Virus record (IMG/VR): IMGVR_UViG_3300028840_002104
Span: 1 to 64,000 of that record
Length of the DNA: 64,000 nt
Reading direction: 5' to 3' (one strand)
Source: a virus
The translations under genes and the position numbers were made by a program. The first letter of the stretch is position 1. Each line of letters starts with the position of its first letter. The notes under the pieces were generated by a model that saw only the letters and a program-made list of their open reading frames with translations, was not told the DNA's origin and did not search any database. This document shows, in pieces, positions 9,626 through 16,375 of the stretch.

Positions 9626-10003
9626 GTGCCTAGCAAGAGAGAGGACCAAGTGAAAGTGAATGCAGTGGAAGAGCTACAGGCTCCTCCGGCTCCTGCTGTG
9701 GAAACTACTAGTGAGGTTCCACCTCCAGTTGCTGGAGAGTCTGCGGTCAACATGGCTGGCATGGTTACGGTCCAGATTGATCCTAAACAGGTAGCGGTTC
9801 CGATGAGTGCTCAGAGAGGACAGCTTCAACTCAATGATTTGGTGGCTGTGCGTACTCTAAAGACAATCGAGCCTCCCCCTGTCATTGGAAAGTTCAACTT
9901 CCGAAAGGAGTTTGAATTCTTCCTTGAAGGAAAGATCTATCTCGTACCTGCTGGTGTTGCTGCAATTCTCCGGGAGAAAGGCGTGGCGTTTGGAGGCAGG
10001 TAA
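9626..10003 (+). CDS. Small head-tail region protein, unknown
   Basis: A 125-aa product from GTG 9626 behind AAAGGAGGAAATGC; the nearby ATG at 9622 hits a stop at once. Residues 1-45 are Pro/Ala/Val/Glu-rich and likely disordered. A compact C-terminal part (FNFRKEFEFFLEGKIYLVPA) follows. Its stop overlaps the next ATG. Role unknown; position suggests head-tail joining. Confidence 0.65.
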   Translation: MPSKREDQVKVNAVEELQAPPAPAVETTSEVPPPVAGESAVNMAGMVTVQIDPKQVAVPMSAQRGQLQLNDLVAVRTLKTIEPPPVIGKFNFRKEFEFFLEGKIYLVPAGVAAILREKGVAFGGR

Positions 10004-10809
10004 TGCCCGAAGCCACTCTACTTGATTCTGCGTCTATTCAAGGCCAGTCGGTTGCGGAACTTATGGTCCATTTGTTGACCACGAGAGCCCGCATTCGAGA
10101 AGGCGGAGAGTTTGGCCTTAGCTTTGGAGAGGCCAGAATCTTTCTAGAAGAGGCAATTCAGCGTCATAACGACGAGTATACCTGGGACACCTTACCCGCA
10201 AAGGAGCGCCCGGCTGTTCTCCTGTTGGCTTGGAAGACAGTTTGCTTTGTAAGAGCTACAGAAATAGGCTCTCACCAGTTTTCTGTCACCGGTCAGCAGG
10301 GCAGTTCCAATCCTGCGGAGCGATTTAACTATCTGATGCAGTTAGTTGAAAAGCTCGAAAAGGAATATGAAACCCTTTGCGATGATATAGGCGTGGCCTC
10401 AGATGACGTTACTGTCGGAACAATAATCAGGGTAGATAAGCTCACAGACTGGGTTATTCCCTATAACCAGCATACGGGGCCTACAGCTTCAACGTTGGCG
10501 GTCACGGCTTCTGGTGCTACACAGGTTGATCTGGTTTGGACTCAAGAAGCTGTTCCTGGTTTCTTCCGATACAGCGTTTTCTATGACACTTCCCCAGGAC
10601 TTGAAGACTTGACAACGCTGAATGAAGCTAATCCCACTCACTATGGGATAACGTCTTCTGCTTCTCTTCTCAGTACGATAACCGCAATCCACAAGACAGC
10701 TTTGAGGGTTACTGATCTGGAGGCCGGGCAACTCTACTACTTTGTCGTCCAGACCATGGACTCCTCGAAGCATGTTAGTCTGAGTAATGAGGTTGAAATC
10801 GTTCTATGA
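10003..10809 (+). CDS. Head-tail connector with C-terminal fibronectin III-like domain
   Basis: A 268-aa protein. Residues 1-130 are helical (LSFGEARIFLEEAIQRHNDE, ERFNYLMQLVEKLEKEYETL), in the position of a head-tail adaptor. From about residue 158 the sequence becomes Fn3-like (TASTLAVTASGATQVDLVWT near the start, VTDLEAGQLYYFVVQTMDS near the end). Fn3 or Ig-like domains on phage virion proteins are commonly surface-exposed and dispensable, but a connector is an uncommon carrier. Confidence 0.65.
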   Translation: MPEATLLDSASIQGQSVAELMVHLLTTRARIREGGEFGLSFGEARIFLEEAIQRHNDEYTWDTLPAKERPAVLLLAWKTVCFVRATEIGSHQFSVTGQQGSSNPAERFNYLMQLVEKLEKEYETLCDDIGVASDDVTVGTIIRVDKLTDWVIPYNQHTGPTASTLAVTASGATQVDLVWTQEAVPGFFRYSVFYDTSPGLEDLTTLNEANPTHYGITSSASLLSTITAIHKTALRVTDLEAGQLYYFVVQTMDSSKHVSLSNEVEIVL

Positions 10810-11243
10810 GCGTGGCAAGTGAGGATGTAAGACAGCAACCCCTGAATGAGGCCAATCTTCAGTTCATTCATGACCAGGATAGAGTCATTTGGACTGTAGA
10901 CAGGTTTCGTTTGGGCGACCCTTCCTGCACGCTTCACAGGTATGTCAGAGACGGCGGAAATCCCGCCACAGGAGTTGAAGGCACTCAAGTTGACCAGTTG
11001 AATACGGACTATGAGTGTACCTTCAAGGATTATTCCGAGCACAGAATTGTCAATTCTGGTGGTGACATTCAGAGAGAAGATCAGGAAGTTGTGATCTACT
11101 ACTTCGAGCCTGAGCTTTCGGACGTTGTAGAACTTCCGAAGGACTCAGGCCGAATGTGGCAGATCATCAAAAGGACTTATCACGAACCTTCAGGGAGGTG
11201 CTCAATTCAGGCTAGGCCCCTGAATGCCAGGAGAGATCCTTGA
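10806..11243 (+). CDS. Head closure / head-tail joining protein candidate
   Basis: A 145-aa, soluble, acidic, beta-rich protein (VIWTVDRFRLGDPSCTLHRY, REDQEVVIYYFEPELSDV). ATG 10806 overlaps the preceding stop by four bases. Size and order (connector, this, then HK97 gp10-like) match the head-closure protein slot of siphophages. No sequence family recognised. Confidence 0.6.
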   Translation: MSVASEDVRQQPLNEANLQFIHDQDRVIWTVDRFRLGDPSCTLHRYVRDGGNPATGVEGTQVDQLNTDYECTFKDYSEHRIVNSGGDIQREDQEVVIYYFEPELSDVVELPKDSGRMWQIIKRTYHEPSGRCSIQARPLNARRDP

Positions 11244-11692
11244 TATCTGTCAAAGTTCAAGTGCTTACTCAAAGCTTAAAACGCACTGAGAGCACCCTGA
11301 ATGAGGCTAAGAAGGAAATCGACGGCTTAGTGGTCTGGGCTCTGGAAAGAGTCAAAAAGAAGACGCCAGTTGATGCAGGAGCTACTAGAGCTGCCTGGAG
11401 AGTTGTGCGTCACAGAACAGTCGGAAATGCATGGCGCTGGAGCATTCGTAACCCAACAAAGGTGTCTCTTTGGTTAGAAGAAGGAACTCCTCCTCATGAG
11501 ATCCCTAGACCAGGCGAGTCCCTTAGCGGACAAGCCATGCGGTTTGAGATCGGGGGAGAAGTGATCTTCGCGAAAAGAGTACAGCATCCCGGAACTAAAC
11601 CTCTGGGAATGATGGCCACGACTGTTCCAGAGATCGAAAGACGCGCCAATAAGATGGTTAAGCGGATTACCGTTCTGATAAATAAGAAGTAG
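11240..11692 (+). CDS. HK97 gp10-like tail completion protein
   Basis: A 150-aa protein with the HK97-gp10 pattern: an N-terminal helix, then VKKKTPVDAGATRAAWRV (the conserved TPVDTGxLRxSW-like motif), and a C-terminal KPLGMMATTVPEIERR helix. These proteins shape the head-tail interface and tail end. Start TTG 11240 overlaps the upstream stop and has GGAGAG just before it. Confidence 0.8.
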   Translation: MISVKVQVLTQSLKRTESTLNEAKKEIDGLVVWALERVKKKTPVDAGATRAAWRVVRHRTVGNAWRWSIRNPTKVSLWLEEGTPPHEIPRPGESLSGQAMRFEIGGEVIFAKRVQHPGTKPLGMMATTVPEIERRANKMVKRITVLINKK

Positions 11693-11718
11693 GGCAAGCG
11701 CCCTTTTACATAGGAGCG

Positions 11719-12522
11719 ATGTTGGCAGATCCCGCAGATCCTCAAATTTGGGTTCTGACTGCGGTAGGTCTCGGAACTCCTGTCAATAATGCTGTTGTCG
11801 TTGGAGCTTTCTGCAAGAATGCGGAAGAGGCTCAGTTTAGAGTAAAGGACCTTGATCTTGGTGTTACGGAGCCATGGCCATCAACTTGGTCTGCTTACGC
11901 ACCAGAAACACAGGTTAGCCTTTCTGGAAATGGCCCTTGGGTTGTTTACGGAAGGTTCAAGTCCGCTGAAGGTGGTATCTCTTCGGAAGTTGAGGCTCCC
12001 GTTGGATTGCCTGCGGCGGATGATGAACAGCTTGATCTATTCGACAGCAACATTAAGAGGAGTCTTCACGAGTTTATCTATACGCATTTTCAGATGCCCT
12101 ACGACTATCCAGTCAACTATGAGGACGCAAGGTTTGATCCGGAAGGAGCGGAAAGATACGTCGAAATCAAATGGCTCAGCTTTGGAAATATGCCCTGGAC
12201 AACAAACGTTCTTCACATTCGATGCTTTGGCAGAGTTGTGGATGATAGTTTGAGAGTCCGGTTTGAGGAGATGGTTGGCCGATTGAAGCGTGTTCTTAAT
12301 GTTACCGCGATTCCTTTCAAGGATTACACGAATGACCCTGAAAATCCAGTTCAGCTTTCATGGCGAGGAGAAGATCTGGAGATGCCAATTCGCTACCAGG
12401 ATAGACCTACGGCAGAGACGCCTTCCGGTGTCGGAAATGCTAACGAAGCAAACAGGCCGTCTGTGGACATGACCGTCTTGACTTACCATGTGTATTGTCC
12501 AAGGCCGTCCGTCGTTCCATAA
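11719..12522 (+). CDS. Tail terminator-position protein
   Basis: A 267-aa protein between the gp10-like gene and the tail tube region, where the tail terminator normally sits. Residues 1-95 are an Ala/Val/Gly-rich, beta-rich domain. The rest (LHEFIYTHFQMPYDYPVNYE, VDDSLRVRFEEMVGRLKRVL) looks like the alpha/beta fold of tail terminators. The N-terminal domain makes it longer than usual, so the assignment is positional. Confidence 0.55.
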   Translation: MLADPADPQIWVLTAVGLGTPVNNAVVVGAFCKNAEEAQFRVKDLDLGVTEPWPSTWSAYAPETQVSLSGNGPWVVYGRFKSAEGGISSEVEAPVGLPAADDEQLDLFDSNIKRSLHEFIYTHFQMPYDYPVNYEDARFDPEGAERYVEIKWLSFGNMPWTTNVLHIRCFGRVVDDSLRVRFEEMVGRLKRVLNVTAIPFKDYTNDPENPVQLSWRGEDLEMPIRYQDRPTAETPSGVGNANEANRPSVDMTVLTYHVYCPRPSVVP

Positions 12523-12534
12523 GGAGGTAGGCAA

Positions 12535-13239
12535 ATGAACCTTCCTGGTTTTGGTGCTGTCGGTGTTGACTCCTTGAGCCTGTCAAGGAACACTGACAAC
12601 TTAGAATTCAGAGACGGCCTTGACGTTCATCTTGTATACAGAACAGAGACGGGAAGCGTACAGCGCTCCGTCACTCGCATACCAGCTTGGGGAATTCAAG
12701 GCCAAGACGTGAATGCTCTGGGTAGAACCCTTGAGTCGGTTTCCTTCCAGGAAACTGAAGAAGTGGCTACCCATGATGCGTGGACAGGTAACACTCCTGG
12801 TACAGGAGATAAGCTTGTCTACACGGATGCGTTCCTTATCCTTGTCGTGCGTCAAACCATGACCGTGACAGGTTTCGGCACGCTTCCTACCAATTACGAG
12901 GAGTCCAAGCACGGAACTCCTGACTACGACCTGACCATAAACTCGGTCGTGGGAAGTTTTTCTGTCAGCATCGAAGACGCGATTCTCATGAATCCGCGTC
13001 TCGACAAGACTCTCACGGATTGGTACAAGTTTACGTTTGAGCTTCAGCGTGTGATCTCTACTCCCCTTCCAGATGCGGATGACCACTTTATGACGGGCCT
13101 TCCTACTCCTCCAACAGAGGTGAAGGCCACAAATTACACGATTACCAGGGGAACAACGCTGAACAACGAGAACTGGGCAACAGAGGAAATCACTTACGAA
13201 GAGCATTACGGAGATACTCAGGCTCCAGATTGGGAATAA
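12535..13239 (+). CDS. Tail protein, possible tail tube component
   Basis: A 234-aa, beta-rich protein after AAGGAGGTAGGCAA. Segments such as VVGSFSVSIEDAILMNPRLD and TLTDWYKFTFELQRVI suggest a structural tail protein. Tube or terminator-associated function is inferred from location. The 325-aa antisense frame over this region is a shadow. Confidence 0.55.
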   Translation: MNLPGFGAVGVDSLSLSRNTDNLEFRDGLDVHLVYRTETGSVQRSVTRIPAWGIQGQDVNALGRTLESVSFQETEEVATHDAWTGNTPGTGDKLVYTDAFLILVVRQTMTVTGFGTLPTNYEESKHGTPDYDLTINSVVGSFSVSIEDAILMNPRLDKTLTDWYKFTFELQRVISTPLPDADDHFMTGLPTPPTEVKATNYTITRGTTLNNENWATEEITYEEHYGDTQAPDWE

Positions 13240-13242
13240 GTT

Positions 13243-13593
13243 GTGGCTGATAAGACGGTCATTAAGTATTCGGTCCCTCTTCCGAAGAATACTCTTCTCA
13301 ATAAGGGAAGAAATATTGGTAGGAAGATGGGCTACCGCCACTTTATGATCGTCTACGGGATGTTTGTTCTTGGTGAGGAGCTTCAAGACTTCATTGACTC
13401 CGCCATAGACGATCCTGCGTTTGTACTTGTCGGAGATCCTCAACTTTCTGAGGTTGGCGGCGAGACGAACATCTGGAACATCAAAGTAATCGGCAACGGC
13501 TTTGGTACTGCTCCGATTGATGCGGAGGTAACTGGTACTGGAAAATGGGTATATCCAAACTTTGACGCTTCTTTGCAACCACCAACGGGTTGA
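13243..13593 (+). CDS. Small tail-region protein, unknown
   Basis: A 116-aa product from GTG 13243, three bases after the previous stop. It contains RKMGYRHFMIVYGMFVLGEE and a Gly/Thr-rich C-terminus. No family recognised. Its packing between tail genes argues for a minor tail component. Confidence 0.55.
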   Translation: MADKTVIKYSVPLPKNTLLNKGRNIGRKMGYRHFMIVYGMFVLGEELQDFIDSAIDDPAFVLVGDPQLSEVGGETNIWNIKVIGNGFGTAPIDAEVTGTGKWVYPNFDASLQPPTG

Positions 13594-13595
13594 TT

Positions 13596-13880
13596 ATGGC
13601 TTACGAAAGGACAACTATCATTTCGTGGCCCGTGAACAACCTTAGTTGTTCTATTGGAGTCACAAACTCTGTAGTTCAAGCTGGTAGGCAGTTTAAGAAG
13701 TATTGGAAGATCCAGTGGGCTACTTTAGCTTACGCTCTTCAGAGGCTAGAAGAGGAGTTCCCTGGCGGAGAAGGGGAATGGACTCTAGACAGTCCTCCGA
13801 GTGAAATCAAGCCCATTCAACAAGGAGTTGGTCTTGTGAACCTTGAAGTGACAGGTACGCGAAGAGAGCCTGTTCAATGA
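13596..13880 (+). CDS. Small tail-region protein, unknown
   Basis: A 94-aa protein. TTG 13590 and ATG 13596 are both possible; ATG is preferred. No strong ribosome site is visible, so translation may depend on coupling to the preceding stop. Residues 30-55 form a helix (QFKKYWKIQWATLAYALQRL). Unknown function. Confidence 0.5.
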   Translation: MAYERTTIISWPVNNLSCSIGVTNSVVQAGRQFKKYWKIQWATLAYALQRLEEEFPGGEGEWTLDSPPSEIKPIQQGVGLVNLEVTGTRREPVQ

Positions 13881-13895
13881 TGTCAGGAGGTTGAA

Positions 13896-14837
13896 ATGGC
13901 TATTACGAAAAAGCAGAGGTACACCAATCCGACCACAGGCGTCCAAGCAGAGGCGAATGTTGCTATCTCTGTGGATGCTGTACGTCTGGATGCTACAGAG
14001 GGTCCAGAAGAGACTCCCGTCCTTAAGGCAACGTCCACAGGAGGAATTGTCGTCTATAGGGATATTACCGATCTTGTGACTGAGATCCTAGACGGTAGTC
14101 CTGGGAAGGCGCTAGAAGGAAGGCCAACGGCTTACTTCGACAGAGCATACGCCAACAACACGAGTTTGGTGATTGCTGCTGCGGAGTATGTCCGCTTGGG
14201 AAGTCCTTCTTATGGCGCTATTCTTCTGGCAACCAAGGATCATGACGGCACGGACTCTAGCGTAGCCCTGGTCGCTTCGGTTTCGGGAGGAGATCCCAAG
14301 ACTCTGACTTTGGGAGCTATAGATGATGGTGGCGCGTCTTACAATGGTTTCTGGAATGACTATGACATAGGGGACATCCTTCAGCTTGTCTATGATCCGG
14401 GAGCAGCTACTCCCATTAAATTCGACATAGAGTCGTCTCTGAATGTGGAGAATGAGTACGGGGTAAAGGCCCTCTTGGAGGCTCCTGACGCTCCTACTTT
14501 TGCGGTTGCTCAGTGGGCAGGGGATGAAGTTGCCGTCACAATCTATGAGGGAACCGAAGTCGTAGTCACTCACTACGATGTCTATGCCAGGGATCAGAGC
14601 TTTACAGAGCTTCCAGTGAATGCTCAGGCCGATGAAGCAGACGTGGCAGTTACGGACTTTATGAGCGGACAGAGGACAGTCTACTTGTCCACTCATGGTG
14701 GCGGCACAGACGCAGGCGGCGGAAGTTTGGTAAGTGCGGAAGAGTACTTTCTGACAGTGGTTGCAAAGACAGGAACAGGTGAATGGGGTAATGTGGAGAG
14801 CAAGCCGGCTACTCCAACAAGTATCGTGCTTGACTGA
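13896..14837 (+). CDS. Major tail (tube) protein candidate
   Basis: A 313-aa protein just before the chaperone pair, the standard place of the major tail tube protein. ATG behind TCAGGAGGTTGAA. The first 200 residues are beta-rich with a tube-like start (ITKKQRYTNPTTGVQAEANV). The last 100 residues (VTHYDVYARDQSF, EYFLTVVAKTGTGEWGNVES) resemble an appended Ig/Fn3-like domain, as on other siphophage tail tubes. Confidence 0.65.
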   Translation: MAITKKQRYTNPTTGVQAEANVAISVDAVRLDATEGPEETPVLKATSTGGIVVYRDITDLVTEILDGSPGKALEGRPTAYFDRAYANNTSLVIAAAEYVRLGSPSYGAILLATKDHDGTDSSVALVASVSGGDPKTLTLGAIDDGGASYNGFWNDYDIGDILQLVYDPGAATPIKFDIESSLNVENEYGVKALLEAPDAPTFAVAQWAGDEVAVTIYEGTEVVVTHYDVYARDQSFTELPVNAQADEADVAVTDFMSGQRTVYLSTHGGGTDAGGGSLVSAEEYFLTVVAKTGTGEWGNVESKPATPTSIVLD

Positions 14838-14852
14838 ATGTAAGGAGATTTC

Positions 14853-15695
14853 ATGGCAAAACGATTGGATGAAGCGCCAGCAGGTTATGAGTTTTTAGAT
14901 CCCATGGCTGATAAGGAAGTCGTTGCCGTTGGCAGAGACTTCTTTGAGCTTACTCCCATGGTTGAGGGAGAGCTTGAGCTGGTTTGGGCAGAGCTTTCTT
15001 CTGTCATAGATGCGGCGATGTCTAAGCTGGTCAAGGGAATAGCAAATCCGAAGGTTGTGGTTCGTGGTAAGAAAAACCCCAAAGAGCCCCACCATGCGGA
15101 GGAAAAAGCTCAGGCAGACAGCTCCTTTGCTGACTTCCTGCTTGGTATTAAAGATGGTTTGAAGGCATTGATCTCTGATGGCCGTTTGAGCAAAATTCTG
15201 CACATAGTCCTTGGCGAGCCTTTAGAATACATCCAGGATAACATGACAGTAAAGCAGGCTCTCCATGTGGCGGGTGTCCTCTACAAGCAGAACTTCAACC
15301 TTGATGGCCTACCAGAGGATTTCCGAAAAAACTGGGACGGCTTTCTGGGGATTCTAGGCTTCGGAGGGAGTTCAAAGGAAGAGGAATTTGTAGAATTCAC
15401 TTTAGTCGAACTGGCGAAAGCCCTTACGGAGAAACAGAGTCACCAGGAAGCGATCAGCAATCTTCGGGAAGAGGCTTTGAGGCTCGAATACATAAGCGTC
15501 TCCAGCTTTACCGAGTCTACGAATGCCTTGCCCACGAATGCGGATTCTCCAGAGAGTACGTTAGAGGAAGGAGAGAGCGAGTCTGCAAGCTTACCGGAGA
15601 ACGGTGCCGACTCGGATTCGATGGCGTCTGTGAACGTGCCGAATGTGGCGAGCACACCGGATACCACAGATCCGAATACACCATCTGGGGGCTGA
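14853..15695 (+). CDS. Tail assembly chaperone, zero-frame product (G-like)
   Basis: A 280-aa protein between the tube and tape measure genes. The first 160 residues are globular/helical. The remaining 120 become low-complexity and acidic (Ser, Glu, Asp, Pro, Thr). At 15326-15332 the zero frame reads A AAA AAC, where a -1 slip would carry ribosomes into the downstream frame. G/GT pairs assist assembly of tail tube subunits along the tape measure. The long zero-frame tail beyond the slip site is unusual, since such frames normally end soon after it. Confidence 0.8.
   Translation: MAKRLDEAPAGYEFLDPMADKEVVAVGRDFFELTPMVEGELELVWAELSSVIDAAMSKLVKGIANPKVVVRGKKNPKEPHHAEEKAQADSSFADFLLGIKDGLKALISDGRLSKILHIVLGEPLEYIQDNMTVKQALHVAGVLYKQNFNLDGLPEDFRKNWDGFLGILGFGGSSKEEEFVEFTLVELAKALTEKQSHQEAISNLREEALRLEYISVSSFTESTNALPTNADSPESTLEEGESESASLPENGADSDSMASVNVPNVASTPDTTDPNTPSGG
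15326..15332 (+). promoter_or_regulatory. Programmed -1 ribosomal frameshift site (A AAA AAC)
   Basis: A canonical X XXY YYZ heptamer in the correct phase of the chaperone gene (zero-frame codons AAA at 15327 and AAC at 15330). The -1 frame opens only 22 bases upstream and continues without stops to 16375. No downstream stem-loop or pseudoknot was established by eye. Confidence 0.75.
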
Positions 15696-16375
15696 CCAGA
15701 AAGCTTCTCATAGTCTATTTTTCGGCGGCGATGGAGAGGTTCTATGATGATCTCTATCTCCAGATCATGCTACACGGCGGAGATCCTGACAAAGAGTCTA
15801 AGGACGCCACGACTAAAGAAGAGGCCGAAAGGCTCATTGATGATCCCTTCGGAGACTTTCCGCACGACGTTGACTACTCTGTTTTCAACCCAGAAGATGT
15901 TTCCAGGATGGTTAACAAGGATGAGGCGAGAATCGCAAAGGCGAAGGCGTCTGGCGTTGAGCTTCCCAAGGAAGTCATCTGGCGTCTCTGGACTCGTGAG
16001 AGGATGGATAGCCTTTTTGGGGATGATCCTCTCAAGAAGCGGGCCAGTGTTAACAGCAATCTTTGGTTTCTCTACAATCAGATGTGTCATCGTGGATACC
16101 AGCCCAAGATGGAGGACATCAAGCAGTGTGTGAAGATTTCCTATGCCGCTTATCTTATTCAGCCGAACAGTGGAGATATGCGCCAGAGGAAGTCTCTCGA
16201 AAAGAAGAGGGGCCTCCCGAAATGCAAGTTTCGCTTGGGAGATTCAAATGTTCCAGTTTGGCACACTGCCAATCTAGTTCGGGAGGGCAGGTTGGATAGA
16301 CTCGTGGCCAGGCTTGACGTGGCTTGCGGCTTTCCTATTGTAGGTCTTCCGAACGCGGAGAAGTTCGATGGCTGA
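15332..16375 (+). CDS. Tail assembly chaperone, -1 frame extension (T-like part of a GT fusion)
   Basis: The -1 frame is closed by TGA at 15302-15304 and then stays open to 16375. Fusion at the slippery site gives about 507 aa: 160 zero-frame residues plus 347. The part from ATG 15731 (MERFYDDLYLQIMLHGGD) is clearly coding. That ATG has no Shine-Dalgarno sequence, unlike nearly all neighbours, which favours frameshift expression. Between the slip site and 15731 the two frames overlap; the -1 reading there is Arg/Cys-rich (for example YECLAHECGFSREYVRGR), and I cannot tell whether the actual slip is at the heptamer or later. The stop overlaps the tape measure start. Confidence 0.75.
   Translation: MGRLSGDSRLRREFKGRGICRIHFSRTGESPYGETESPGSDQQSSGRGFEARIHKRLQLYRVYECLAHECGFSREYVRGRRERVCKLTGERCRLGFDGVCERAECGEHTGYHRSEYTIWGLTRKLLIVYFSAAMERFYDDLYLQIMLHGGDPDKESKDATTKEEAERLIDDPFGDFPHDVDYSVFNPEDVSRMVNKDEARIAKAKASGVELPKEVIWRLWTRERMDSLFGDDPLKKRASVNSNLWFLYNQMCHRGYQPKMEDIKQCVKISYAAYLIQPNSGDMRQRKSLEKKRGLPKCKFRLGDSNVPVWHTANLVREGRLDRLVARLDVACGFPIVGLPNAEKFDG

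Noticed and set aside
12601-13578. 325-aa minus-strand open frame across tail genes
   Set aside because: Shadow of two well-packed + strand genes with ribosome sites; no motif.
13891-14079. 62-aa frame overlapping the tail tube gene start
   Set aside because: Shadow frame in a gene with a strong ribosome site; no motif.
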